Source: Limnohabitans sp. | GTDB taxonomy: Bacteria; Pseudomonadota; Gammaproteobacteria; Burkholderiales; Burkholderiaceae_C | Direction: 5' to 3' | Assembly: GCA_018882835.1 (NCBI GenBank) | Contig: VERE01000012.1 | Span: 1-64,000, forward strand | Length of the DNA: 64,000 nt | Shown here: positions 9,001 through 17,290 of the stretch, piece by piece | Position numbering within the stretch: position 1 is the first letter of the stretch | How the letters are laid out: each line of letters starts with the position of its first letter | Notes under the pieces: generated by a model | The model's database searches: none | Seen by the model: only the letters and a program-made list of their open reading frames with translations | Told to the model about the DNA's origin: nothing | Position numbers and translations under genes: made by a program

Positions 9001-10450
9001 ACGGCGCAAAACTTTCTGCCGACAACTCGGTGGAAGCTTCGATGTCCACCATGCGCACCAGATCCAGCAAACTGAAGCGGCCATCATGGTGCCATCCGGC
9101 CTCGGGCGAAGTCATGGCACCAATGGCACAAATGCGGGTCACGCCTGCATCCCCCAAGGCCTGGGCCAAGGGCATCAATTCCTCTGGCGAGGCGGCCAAG
9201 CCAGCGGTTTGCAACACTTGACGCGCGTCTTTCAACAAGGCTGGAACATCGCCCAAATGGTTCACCGCCACCACCCACACAGACCGCATCAGGGCTGTAG
9301 GCTGCAAGGCCATGGCATGGTCGCAGTACACCACACACGCAGCATCCTCGGGCGAGCCCAGCACCGTCTGCTCAGGATGCGCCAAACTTTGCACCGTCTG
9401 TGAATCACGCCAGGTGGCCACTGCAGCCGCCTCTTCCAGGCTCAAGTTGCGGCGCGGGAATCGCGGCTGCAAGGCTTGCAATTCCGCCAGCAAACGTTGC
9501 GCAAACTCCAGTGGGCTGATGCGCCCCCCCTTGGCGACATAAAACACCTGGGGCGAGTAACAGCCACTTTGTTCGTAACGCATGACATCAAGCGCAGCCT
9601 GTTGCACCACCGCCTGTCCCTTGCGGATGCTCAGGGCCGACGCGGCGACCATGCCAAAGCTCAGCTTGTGGCCGTGGGGCAAAAAGCGCGTGGTGACTGG
9701 AACCTGTTGCTGCAGGGCCGACAAGCTGTCATTGCCGCCATAAGCCAGAACCACGTCGGCTAGAGCCAATGCCACGCGCTCCTGCGCCAGGTCACCGCCT
9801 TGCCACCACACCACGGCCAGGCAATTGGCCCAGCGCGGCTCCACCTCGACCAGCAAGCGCGCCATCACGCTGGCAAAGACCGGCTCGGCGCTGGCTACTT
9901 TGCCCACCGTGCCAGCCTTGACCAGCAAGCCCGACACCAGGCTCCATAGCGGCAACGCAGGCACGTTGCCTGCCCAGACATGCAACAGCAGATCGGGGCC
10001 CACGGCTTTGGCCCATCCTCCTTTGGGGCGCGGCTGGAACTCATCGAGCATCTTGGGGTTGGCGAAGTCCTCGGCCACAAAGCGCTGCAACTGCAAGGCC
10101 CGAAAGGTCTTGAGAAAGGCATTCAAACCCAGGCGCACCATGTCTGGCGCCAGCCCGCTGCAGCGCGGCAACCATTCGGCCAGCTGTTGACGATAGGGGT
10201 CTTGCTCGTCCAGCAAGCGCGCCACAGCAGTGTCAATCACCGCAATGATGGAAGACAGGTTGCGTGCTTTCAAATGGCGCTGGCTGGCGCTTCGCACGCG
10301 CTCAGCCAGCGCCGTCATTTGCGCTGGCGTCAGCACGGGAACTTCCACTTCACAGGCGCTGTCACCTTGGCCAAAGGACAAGCGCTGCCAGGTCAGTTGG
10401 TTCTCCTTCAGGCCTGGCAAATAGCCCGCACGAAACACAGGAAGGCTCAT
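8990..10450 (-). CDS. LuxC-like acyl-CoA/acyl-thioester reductase
   Basis: 486 residues from ATG 10450, which overlaps the LuxE-like stop by 4 bp (ATGA). The frame is open further upstream, but that part only shadows the LuxE-like gene. LuxC features: GNVPALPLWSLVSGL near 161-175 in the nucleotide/acyl region, and the catalytic Cys297 in YEQSGCYSPQ, which forms the acyl-thioester reduced by NADPH to an aldehyde. There is no luxA, luxB or luxD anywhere in the window, so this is not bioluminescence. With the LuxE-like protein it would turn a carboxylate into an aldehyde. The operon's TPP riboswitch points to a thiamine-related acid. Confidence 0.85.
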   Translation of the reverse strand: MSLPVFRAGYLPGLKENQLTWQRLSFGQGDSACEVEVPVLTPAQMTALAERVRSASQRHLKARNLSSIIAVIDTAVARLLDEQDPYRQQLAEWLPRCSGLAPDMVRLGLNAFLKTFRALQLQRFVAEDFANPKMLDEFQPRPKGGWAKAVGPDLLLHVWAGNVPALPLWSLVSGLLVKAGTVGKVASAEPVFASVMARLLVEVEPRWANCLAVVWWQGGDLAQERVALALADVVLAYGGNDSLSALQQQVPVTTRFLPHGHKLSFGMVAASALSIRKGQAVVQQAALDVMRYEQSGCYSPQVFYVAKGGRISPLEFAQRLLAELQALQPRFPRRNLSLEEAAAVATWRDSQTVQSLAHPEQTVLGSPEDAACVVYCDHAMALQPTALMRSVWVVAVNHLGDVPALLKDARQVLQTAGLAASPEELMPLAQALGDAGVTRICAIGAMTSPEAGWHHDGRFSLLDLVRMVDIEASTELSAESFAPYAD

Positions 10451-11523
10451 GCTTGGGCTGCTTTCAAAAAGTCTTCCACGGCCAACGAACAGCCCTTGAC
10501 TTGTGCGCCTTGGGCACGACCCAATAGCACAAAGCCATCGCCGGTGGCGATGCCGACATCTTCCGTCAGGATGGTGCACACCGAGTTGAAGTTGGCCAGA
10601 TCGGTATGCGCCAAGATGCCGCGCTCGCCGCGCGGCACTTCGCGGCCGGTGAGCGGGTCCAACAGGCGAGAGCGAATCCAGTGCGGCCCGCGTTTCACAG
10701 AGGGCACCACAGCGTTGCCCGCATCGTAAAACTGGGTGCTGAGTTCGGTCATGCCGTACATGTTGATGCAATCCTTGCGGTGCACGCCAAAACATGCAGA
10801 CAGCTGGTCATAGAAGTCTTCCATCGGAATTTCTCGCGACTGCCCCTTGAAGCCACCGGTGTCCAACAAGCGGCTGCCCGCAGGCAGTTGAAATTTTTTT
10901 CCTGCGGCCTGCATCCGATCCATGCAATGCACAAAGCTGTAACTGGCGCCCAGTAAAGCCATGGGTTCGCCCGTCTGTTGCGCCTGCGCCAAGACCTCGC
11001 ACAGCGCTTCAAAGCGCAAGCCTTCGCTGTCAAGAAAATAGCCGCTGTCAGGCGTGCCGAAATGTTTCAAGGCCAAGGCCAGGTAATGCGCCAGCGAAGA
11101 ATGGGGCATGGCTTGCTCGGTGGGAAACAAGATGCCCATGCGAAGGCGCTCGCGCCCTTGCATGAAGCTGGCCTGGAAATGCCCTTGCATGGAAGGGTCA
11201 TAGAGCACCATGGAAGGATGGTAGTGCCGCCCTTTGACGTCGCCTCGCGTGGTCCCGCTGGTCATGAACACCCGCTCACAGCTTTCGGGAGCAGCGCAAC
11301 TCAGGGTCAAGTCTTTGAAAGCGTTGATGGGCACGGCAGGGATGTCATGCCAATGTCGAACGCTGCGCAAGGTTTTGCCACGCTGCTGGCAATAGCGTTG
11401 GAACGGCACATTGTGTTGGAACTGGTGAGCAAACAGGCGCAAAGCCAGCGCATTGAAGCGCTCTTCAGAGGCCGATACTTCGGTGATATAGGCCAGCAGA
11501 TCGCGTACGAGCTCGGATGTCAC
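10447..11523 (-). CDS. LuxE-like acyl-protein synthetase/acid-activating ligase
   Basis: 358 residues starting with GTG at 11523; an AAAGG lies 6 nt upstream, while the further-upstream TTG at 11553 has no good site. The ATP/AMP-binding loop MTSGTTRGD is at 87-95 and the adenylation motif NMYGMTEL at 254-261, both typical of LuxE and related AMP-forming ligases. The expected reaction is carboxylate plus ATP to acyl-AMP, then transfer to a Cys thiol. It is the first gene after the TPP riboswitch and is translationally coupled to the LuxC-like gene. The substrate is unknown. Confidence 0.85.
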   Translation of the reverse strand: MTSELVRDLLAYITEVSASEERFNALALRLFAHQFQHNVPFQRYCQQRGKTLRSVRHWHDIPAVPINAFKDLTLSCAAPESCERVFMTSGTTRGDVKGRHYHPSMVLYDPSMQGHFQASFMQGRERLRMGILFPTEQAMPHSSLAHYLALALKHFGTPDSGYFLDSEGLRFEALCEVLAQAQQTGEPMALLGASYSFVHCMDRMQAAGKKFQLPAGSRLLDTGGFKGQSREIPMEDFYDQLSACFGVHRKDCINMYGMTELSTQFYDAGNAVVPSVKRGPHWIRSRLLDPLTGREVPRGERGILAHTDLANFNSVCTILTEDVGIATGDGFVLLGRAQGAQVKGCSLAVEDFLKAAQA

Positions 11524-11528
11524 AAATA

Positions 11529-11567
11529 ACCTTTCGGTGGCGTGCTTGCACAAGTGCTCCGAAAAGT
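11529..11567 (-). promoter_or_regulatory. Predicted Shine-Dalgarno-sequestering stem (riboswitch expression platform)
   Basis: On the minus strand ACTTTTCGG (11567-11559) can pair over 9 bp, with one G-U, with CCGAAAGGT (11537-11529). The latter contains the ribosome-binding site of the LuxE-like gene. A small self-complementary CTTGTGCAAG lies in the loop. This fits translational control: with TPP bound, the site is hidden. The pairing was found by eye, not folded computationally. Confidence 0.5.
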
Positions 11568-11587
11568 GTGGCAGGTCGAGGGGCCTG

Positions 11588-11685
11588 GCAGCTCTCCTTA
11601 CGTCGGCATGATCCGATTCAAGTTCGCGGGTTCGGTGTCACCATCTCAGCCAGCCATGTATCCACATGGCATGCACCCCGGAGCG
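11588..11685 (-). promoter_or_regulatory. TPP riboswitch (THI box)
   Basis: The minus strand carries the THI-box landmarks in order: GGGGTGC (11679-11673), a variable P3 arm, GGCTGAGAT with the invariant CTGAGA at 11649-11644, then GAACTTGAATCGGATCATG, and GCCGACGTAAGGAGAGC closing the aptamer at 11607-11591. This matches the TPP aptamer consensus (CUGAGA, ACCUGAU, GCGUAGGGA) with few changes. It lies about 65 nt upstream of the LuxE-like GTG and so controls the six-gene operon down to 5694. Confidence 0.92.
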
Positions 11686-11690
11686 TTTGG

Positions 11691-11696
11691 ATTCTA
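11691..11696 (-). promoter_or_regulatory. Candidate -10 element for the riboswitch operon
   Basis: TAGAAT on the minus strand lies 6 to 7 nt before the aptamer, which would place the RNA 5' end right at P1. No strong -35 box is visible 17 nt upstream. The gap to the preceding gene is only about 45 bp, so read-through from the 17-kb operon is also possible. Confidence 0.4.
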
Positions 11697-11730
11697 AACC
11701 AAAGCCCCCAATGGCGTGACCCTGAGGGTT

Positions 11731-12819
11731 TCAGCCAAGGTGGCGGCACACCGCTTGCGTGACTTCGCTGCAACGGGCCGTGCCACCTTGGTCGTAGGGC
11801 ACGGTTTGACCGGCCGCCAACACCTCTTCCACGGCTTTTTCAATGCCATCAGCCGCCGAGCGCAGGCGCTCGTCCGCATGGCGATCACCCAGCCAACGCA
11901 GCATCAACGCCGCTGACAAAATGGTGGCCAGCGGGCTGGCCACATCTTGCCCCGCAATGTCGGGCGCCGAGCCGTGCGCGCCTTGAAACAAGCCGTGGTC
12001 CAGACCCAACTCAGCAGAGGGCGCCATGCCCAAGCCGCCGACGGTGCCAGCGCCCAAGTCGGAGATGATGTCTCCGAACATGTTCTCAGCAACGATGACG
12101 TCGTAGAAATCGGGTTTTTTCAGCATGTGCACCGTGATGGCATCGGCATAGGCATAGTCGATTTGCACATCCGGGTACTGGCTGGCCACCTCGGTGCAGA
12201 CAGCGCGGAAAAAAGCGTAGGTCTTGAGAATGTTGGCCTTGTCGCACACGGTGACGCGTCGCTGGCCATCGCGCGGCGCGCCGTGGCGACGCCGTGCCAG
12301 GTCGAACGAAAATTGGGCCACACGTTCCACGCCCTTGCGGGTCATGACCAAGGTATCGGTCACCAATTCATCGCGCAGATTCACGCCCGCACCTCGGCTG
12401 GCATAGAGGCCCTCGGTGTTCTCGCGCACGATGACGTAATCAATTTGTCCGGCTTTCCAATCCGAGAGGGTGGACTTGACGCCCTGGTAAAGGCGGATGG
12501 GGCGGACATTGGCGAACAAGTCGAGCTTGAAGCGCAACTGTAAATGCAGGTCGTTGCCCACTTCCGTGCCATCGGCATAGGTCACCCCCGGAATGCCGGC
12601 GGCGCCATGCAAAGTGGCGTCCGCGGTACGGCAGGCATCAAAGGTTTCTTGCGGCAACACAAAGCCGCTGCGCTGGTAATGGCCTGCGCCACCTTCATGC
12701 GAGGCAAAGCGCAGCAGGCTCGAACCGCAGGCTTCGCGCAACACCTGAAGGGCAGCCTGACAGACTTCGGGGCCAATGCCATCCCCATCCAGGGTGACGA
12801 TGTCGTAAGTGTTCTTCAT
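11731..12819 (-). CDS. Isocitrate/isopropylmalate dehydrogenase-family enzyme
   Basis: 362 residues from ATG 12819. It shows the beta-decarboxylating dehydrogenase signature: DGDGIGPEV at the N-terminus, VRENTEGLY for substrate, and NMFGDIISDLGAGTVGGLGM near 250-270 for the metal and cofactor. Relatives include isopropylmalate, isocitrate, homoisocitrate and tartrate/D-malate dehydrogenases. No leuABCD genes are near, and it sits last in a catabolic operon (17050 to 11731), so a D-malate or tartrate-type substrate seems more likely than leucine synthesis. That is inference. Confidence 0.8.
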   Translation of the reverse strand: MKNTYDIVTLDGDGIGPEVCQAALQVLREACGSSLLRFASHEGGAGHYQRSGFVLPQETFDACRTADATLHGAAGIPGVTYADGTEVGNDLHLQLRFKLDLFANVRPIRLYQGVKSTLSDWKAGQIDYVIVRENTEGLYASRGAGVNLRDELVTDTLVMTRKGVERVAQFSFDLARRRHGAPRDGQRRVTVCDKANILKTYAFFRAVCTEVASQYPDVQIDYAYADAITVHMLKKPDFYDVIVAENMFGDIISDLGAGTVGGLGMAPSAELGLDHGLFQGAHGSAPDIAGQDVASPLATILSAALMLRWLGDRHADERLRSAADGIEKAVEEVLAAGQTVPYDQGGTARCSEVTQAVCRHLG

Positions 12820-12831
12820 GACGCCCGCCAC

Positions 12832-13704
12832 TTAGCGCGCCACCAAGCGCGTCACGACCTCGGGCAGGAAGGCGTTCGGGTCGCCCTCCTCTTTGGCTTG
12901 GGCCAGCGTGCGCAACACGGCCTGGGCCACGGTGCGGTCGGCATGCGTGTCTTCGGCCATGGTGTTGTAGTAGCTCAGGTCTTTGTGCGCATTGGCAATG
13001 CTGAACTTCAAGCCCGAGCTGTCGCCGTCGGTCAGGAAGGGCTTGAGGCGATCGAGTGCCGCCCCCCAGCCACCGCCCACCCCCAGCACCTGCACAAAGG
13101 TGGCCGGGTCCATGCCGGCGCGCTGCGCGCAAGCGGCCGCTTCGGCAATCAAGGTGACCGAACCCAAGGACACATAGTTGTGCAACAGCTTCATGCGATG
13201 GCCAGCACCCACCGGGCCCACATGCGTGATGTTTTCGGCGAAGCAGGCCAACAAGGGGCGGCATTCATCAAACAAGGCCTTGTCGCCACCCACCAGCAAA
13301 TTCAGACGCCCTTCGGCGGCTTCCTTGGGGGTGCGGGTCATGGGCGAGTCGATGAAACGGCCGCCTGCAGCGTGCACCATTGCGGCCATGCGTTCGGTGG
13401 AAGCAGGCACGGCGGTTGAACAGTCAATCACGACTGTGCCGGGGCGCAGACCTTGCAAGGCGCCGTCGGGACCTGTGAGCACGGCTTCCACTTGAGGCGA
13501 ACCAGTGACGCACAAAATCAGCACATCGACTTGCGTTGCCAGCTCACGCGGCGTGATCGCGGTGGTGACACCTAGGGCCTTCAAGCCGTCCAGGGGTTGA
13601 TTGCCAGCGTGCTCCAACACCCGCAGCGGATGTCCGTGCTTGACCAGGTTGCTTGCAATCCCGTGGCCCATCAGGCCAATGCCAATCATTCCAATGTGCT
13701 TCAT
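12832..13704 (-). CDS. 3-hydroxyisobutyrate dehydrogenase-family oxidoreductase
   Basis: 290 residues from ATG 13704. The N-terminal Rossmann motif MIGIGLMGHGIA is followed by CVTGSPQVEAVL and the substrate-binding CSTAVPAST; the catalytic Lys lies in GAGHRMKLLHNY. These enzymes oxidise beta-hydroxyacids (3-hydroxyisobutyrate, tartronate semialdehyde, 6-phosphogluconate-like) with NAD(P). It is part of the same-strand dehydrogenase operon, upstream of the IMDH-like gene. Confidence 0.83.
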   Translation of the reverse strand: MKHIGMIGIGLMGHGIASNLVKHGHPLRVLEHAGNQPLDGLKALGVTTAITPRELATQVDVLILCVTGSPQVEAVLTGPDGALQGLRPGTVVIDCSTAVPASTERMAAMVHAAGGRFIDSPMTRTPKEAAEGRLNLLVGGDKALFDECRPLLACFAENITHVGPVGAGHRMKLLHNYVSLGSVTLIAEAAACAQRAGMDPATFVQVLGVGGGWGAALDRLKPFLTDGDSSGLKFSIANAHKDLSYYNTMAEDTHADRTVAQAVLRTLAQAKEEGDPNAFLPEVVTRLVAR

Positions 13705-13726
13705 GCTGTCCTTCACTTTCAATACA

Positions 13727-13843
13727 CGTCATCGCGAGGCGCACAGCGCCGAGGCGATCTTAACCGCGTCATCGCGAGCGCAGCGCGGCGATATTGCACC
13801 GCAAAGGGATGGCCGCGGCCCCTTTGGGGCCTCACAATGACGA
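13727..13843. repeat. REP-like palindromic repeat, one partial and one complete unit
   Basis: Between two genes of the operon lie a short unit (13727-13761) and a full unit (about 13766-13843). The full unit starts CGTCATCGCGAG and ends with its imperfect inverse CTCACAATGACG, with internal GCGCAGCGCGGCGAT. Related units occur at 19302-19330 and 25126-25202. This looks like a dispersed non-coding REP/MITE element; it may also form a hairpin in the operon mRNA. Confidence 0.75.
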
Positions 13844-13845
13844 CA

Positions 13846-14925
13846 TCAGGGGGTGCGACGGGGGGCTTCGCGCAGGAGGTCTGCGAGTTCTTTTTTCCAC
13901 CAGCGTGCCTGCCCCGTGGTGCCATGGCCGGATGTGTTTTCACTGCCAGGGATCAGCAACAAACGCGCACCTGGAATGCGCTGAAGCTCACGCGTCATGA
14001 AACCCAACTCGGGCGGGTTTCTTTCGTCATCGGCGGAGTTGATGGCCATCAACGTGGCCCGGATTTTTTCCAAGTCGGGAGAAGCGTTGTAGTCGCGTGA
14101 GGCATCCCACTGGTAGAGGTGGTCGTTGGCATCGCCCGCAAATTTGGCTTTCAGCCGCGTGTCCAGCAACTGATCCGCTTTGTCACGGTTCGGGGCCAGT
14201 TTTTGCAGGCCCTGATGCCCTCCATTGGTTCCGATGGCGTAAAACACCGAGGCAAATTGGAGGCTGCGTGGTTGCTGGCTGTAGTTGCCACCCATCCATT
14301 CGGGATCGTTGCGAATCATGTCGATGATCAAGCGGCGCATCATCCAGTTGCGGCCCGACATTTCGGTGGGCATGGAGGCCATGGGGACCAGAACATCCAT
14401 GAAGTCGGGGTACATCGTGCCCCACAACCAGGTGTGCATGCCGCCCATGGAGTTGCCTTGGATCAGGCGCACATGCTTGAGCTTCAAGCCTTCGGTCAGC
14501 AACAGGTGTTGTGCACGCACCATGTCCACATAGTTGTAGCGCGGAAAGCGGGCGCGCAAGCCATCGGAGGGCTTGCTGGATTGGCCCGTGCCAATCGCAT
14601 CCGGAAGGATGATGAAGTGCTTGCTGGCATCCAGGGGTTGACCGGGGCCAAACAACTCTCCTCCAAACGCTGGATTCAGCATGCCCTTGCCTGAGCCCGT
14701 GGTGCCATGCAGGATGACCACAGCCTCATGTGCGGGGTTACCCAAGGTGACATAGCCCAGCTTGAGCTCAGGCAAGACTTCCCCAGTGTGGAAACGGAAA
14801 TCCTTGGCAACCCAAACACCCTCCTGTTGCCCAGAAAACAACGGCGTCCCCGTCTGCCCCACCGCAGCTGAACCCATCACCATCATGCAAACCCCACACC
14901 ATTTCTTAAGCCATTCAGACAACAT
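13846..14925 (-). CDS. Secreted alpha/beta-fold hydrolase (MetX-like fold)
   Basis: 359 residues from ATG 14925, with AAGGAG upstream. The frame runs on upstream only as a shadow of the SDR gene. A signal peptide covers residues 1 to about 24. The nucleophile elbow GNSMGG holds the catalytic Ser, in the context LIQGNSMGGMHTW, and a late SGHGT suggests the His. The fold resembles homoserine acetyltransferase-like hydrolases, but export argues for a periplasmic esterase or lactonase. It could release the acid consumed by the neighbouring dehydrogenases (inference). Confidence 0.75.
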   Translation of the reverse strand: MLSEWLKKWCGVCMMVMGSAAVGQTGTPLFSGQQEGVWVAKDFRFHTGEVLPELKLGYVTLGNPAHEAVVILHGTTGSGKGMLNPAFGGELFGPGQPLDASKHFIILPDAIGTGQSSKPSDGLRARFPRYNYVDMVRAQHLLLTEGLKLKHVRLIQGNSMGGMHTWLWGTMYPDFMDVLVPMASMPTEMSGRNWMMRRLIIDMIRNDPEWMGGNYSQQPRSLQFASVFYAIGTNGGHQGLQKLAPNRDKADQLLDTRLKAKFAGDANDHLYQWDASRDYNASPDLEKIRATLMAINSADDERNPPELGFMTRELQRIPGARLLLIPGSENTSGHGTTGQARWWKKELADLLREAPRRTP

Positions 14926-14966
14926 CGCATTCTCCTTGAGCGCTGTAAAAAAAGAAAATCGCGCGC

Positions 14967-15728
14967 TCAGGCGGCCGTCCAGCCGCCATCCAGCATCAGC
15001 GCGCTGCCGGTCATCAGGCTGGAAGCGTCGCTGGCCAGGAAGAGCATGGCACCCATGACGTCTTCCACTTGGCCAATGCGGCCGAGCGCAATCTTGCTGA
15101 CGACCCACTCTTTGAAGGCGGGGTCCTTGAACATGGGCGCAGTGAAGTCGGTCTCGATGAAGGTCGGGCAGATCGAATTCACCCGAATGTTGGCCGGCCC
15201 CAACTCCCATGCCAACGCCTTGGTCAGGCCTTCCAGCGCGTGTTTGCTGGCGCAATAAAGGGTGCGCCGCGGACTGCCGACAGTCCCCATTTGAGAGGAG
15301 ACATGGATGATGGAGCCTGGCAAACCTTGTTTCAGCATCCCTTGTGTCACCACGCGGGTGACGTAAAAGGCGGCCTTCACATTCAAATCGAACACCGCAT
15401 GGATGTCATCATCCTCTACTTCCACCAGGGGCTTGGGGCGGTTCATGCCCGCATTGTTTACCAAAATTTGAAACGGCTCACAAGCTGACAGTTTGGCTTG
15501 AACCGCCTTGGCATCGGTCACATCCAGCACCAGGATGTCGCATTGCCCGCCAGCGGCGCGAAGCGCGGCTGCAGCGGCTTCCAAGGCTTCCAGGTGTCGC
15601 GCCACCAGAGTCACATGTGCGCCAGCCCCAGCCAAGGCTGCCGCTGCCGCCAGGCCAATGCCGCGACTCGCCCCGGTGACCAAAGCCCGACGTCCATCCA
15701 GCCTGAAGCTGGGCATTTGCGGCAGCAT
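14967..15728 (-). CDS. Short-chain dehydrogenase/reductase
   Basis: 253 residues. The TGASRGIG cofactor motif is at 18-25, NNAG near 91-94, and the catalytic residues are Ser (HVSSQMG), Tyr and Lys (YCASK). It starts 3 bp after the HisD-like stop, so the two are tightly coupled. The pair could act in two oxidation steps on a diol or polyol, as in dihydroxypropanesulfonate catabolism where an SDR and the HisD-like HpsN occur together. Substrate not established. Confidence 0.82.
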   Translation of the reverse strand: MLPQMPSFRLDGRRALVTGASRGIGLAAAAALAGAGAHVTLVARHLEALEAAAAALRAAGGQCDILVLDVTDAKAVQAKLSACEPFQILVNNAGMNRPKPLVEVEDDDIHAVFDLNVKAAFYVTRVVTQGMLKQGLPGSIIHVSSQMGTVGSPRRTLYCASKHALEGLTKALAWELGPANIRVNSICPTFIETDFTAPMFKDPAFKEWVVSKIALGRIGQVEDVMGAMLFLASDASSLMTGSALMLDGGWTAA

Positions 15729-15730
15729 GC

Positions 15731-17050
15731 TCAGTCCTTGGCAGGCACAGGCTGGTACCAGGGCACCTCGCTGCGGGTGCCATAGCGTCGCACGCGAAGG
15801 TTGGCCTGTTCACCATGCCCTGCGAAATTTTCCATGTGGCACAAGCGAGAGCAGTACTCGCCCATGGTTGCACTGGCCTCGTCGGTCAGCACCCGCTGGT
15901 AGGTGCAGGTCTTGAGAAACTTGCCAACCCACAGACCGCCGGTGTAACGCGCGTTCTTGTTGGTGGGCAAGGTGTGGTTGGTGCCAATGACCTTGTCGCC
16001 AAAGCTGACGTTGGTGCGTGGTCCCAGGAACAAGGCACCATAGTTGGTCATGTTGGCCAGGAAGTAATCGGGGTCGCGGGTCATCACCTGAACATGCTCG
16101 GAGGCAATCTCGTCGGCCATTTTCAGCATTTCGGCCTCGGTGTCGCACACGATCACTTCGCCGTAGTCGGCCCAGCTTTGGGCGGCGATGGCGGCGGTAG
16201 GCAGAATTTTCAGTTGACGCTCTACCTCGGCCATCGTGCTTCGCGCCAGCTTCTCACTGTTGGTCAGCAAGATGGCGGGCGATGTAGGGCCGTGCTCGGC
16301 CTGCCCGAGCAAATCAACGGCGCACATCTCGCCATCGACCGACTCGTCAGCAATCACCAGGGTTTCGGTAGGGCCGGCAAACAAGTCGATGCCCACCCGG
16401 CCATACAACTGACGTTTCGCTTCGGCCACGAACATATTGCCCGGTCCGACCAACATGTCGACCGGCGCAATGGAGGGCGTGCCAATGGCCATGGCCACCA
16501 CGGCCTGCACGCCGCCAAGCACCAGAATTTCATCGGCGCCCGCCATCGACATGGCCGTGACTATGGCGGGATGGGGCTTGCCCTGGTAGGGTGGCGCCGT
16601 GGAGAGCACGCGCTTGACGCCCGCCACCTTGGCGGTCAGCACGCTCATGTGGGCAGAGGCCAGTAAAGGGTATTTGCCGCCGGGAATGTAGCAACCCACG
16701 GCGTTGACCGGAATGTGTTTGTGACCCAACACCACCCCAGGATAGGTCTCAACCTCGACATCCTTCATGGAGTCGCGCTGTATCTGGGCGAAGTTGCGCA
16801 CTTGTTTTTGAGCAAAGGCAATGTCTTCGATCTCGCGGGCCGACAGACTCTTGCGCGCAGCCTCGATGTCCGCTTGCGACATGCGGAAATCTGCCGGGTC
16901 CCAATTGTCAAACTTGCGGCTGTACTCGCGCACCGCTTCATCGCCGCGCGCCTCGATATCGCGCACAATGCCTTCCACGGTCTGACGCACTTTGGCATCG
17001 TCTTCAGAGCGAACTTGAACGTCTTTGCCACGCTTGAGGTATCGGATCAT
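15731..17050 (-). CDS. Histidinol dehydrogenase-like enzyme (HpsN-type candidate)
   Basis: 439 residues spanning the full HisD family, with the Zn-ligand regions [12 protein letters not shown] and [12 protein letters not shown] and the catalytic Glu-His in [11 protein letters not shown]. No other his genes are present, and the neighbours are SDR, hydrolase and other dehydrogenases. It is therefore likely a catabolic paralogue such as sulfopropanediol 3-dehydrogenase (HpsN), which oxidises a primary alcohol to a carboxylate in two NAD-linked steps. It is the first gene of the operon, divergent from the HpcH/HpaI aldolase across 240 bp. Confidence 0.78.
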   Translation of the reverse strand: MIRYLKRGKDVQVRSEDDAKVRQTVEGIVRDIEARGDEAVREYSRKFDNWDPADFRMSQADIEAARKSLSAREIEDIAFAQKQVRNFAQIQRDSMKDVEVETYPGVVLGHKHIPVNAVGCYIPGGKYPLLASAHMSVLTAKVAGVKRVLSTAPPYQGKPHPAIVTAMSMAGADEILVLGGVQAVVAMAIGTPSIAPVDMLVGPGNMFVAEAKRQLYGRVGIDLFAGPTETLVIADESVDGEMCAVDLLGQAEHGPTSPAILLTNSEKLARSTMAEVERQLKILPTAAIAAQSWADYGEVIVCDTEAEMLKMADEIASEHVQVMTRDPDYFLANMTNYGALFLGPRTNVSFGDKVIGTNHTLPTNKNARYTGGLWVGKFLKTCTYQRVLTDEASATMGEYCSRLCHMENFAGHGEQANLRVRRYGTRSEVPWYQPVPAKD

Positions 17051-17290
17051 GAATCGTCCTTGGGGGTCGGTTATTTAAATGAATGCGATGTGGCATGCTA
17101 CACAAATTCAGCGTCCCTCCTGGCATGCAGGTGACTCCATCGGTCCCTGGCCACTGGCAGAATCAACAACTGGAACAGCGCGTTGATGGCTGGCAACCGG
17201 GATGCACACTACCCGCTCCAGGGCCGCGATCTTTCAAGGACGAACGCCTGAAAGCGTCGTCAATCCGGAAACTCTGACTGGGAAAAAACC

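Noticed and set aside
8990-11523. LuxC and LuxE homologues as a bioluminescence system
   Set aside because: No luxA, luxB or luxD is present, and the operon is under a TPP riboswitch with an ABC importer.
15731-17050. HisD-like gene as part of histidine biosynthesis
   Set aside because: No other his gene is near and the neighbours are catabolic.
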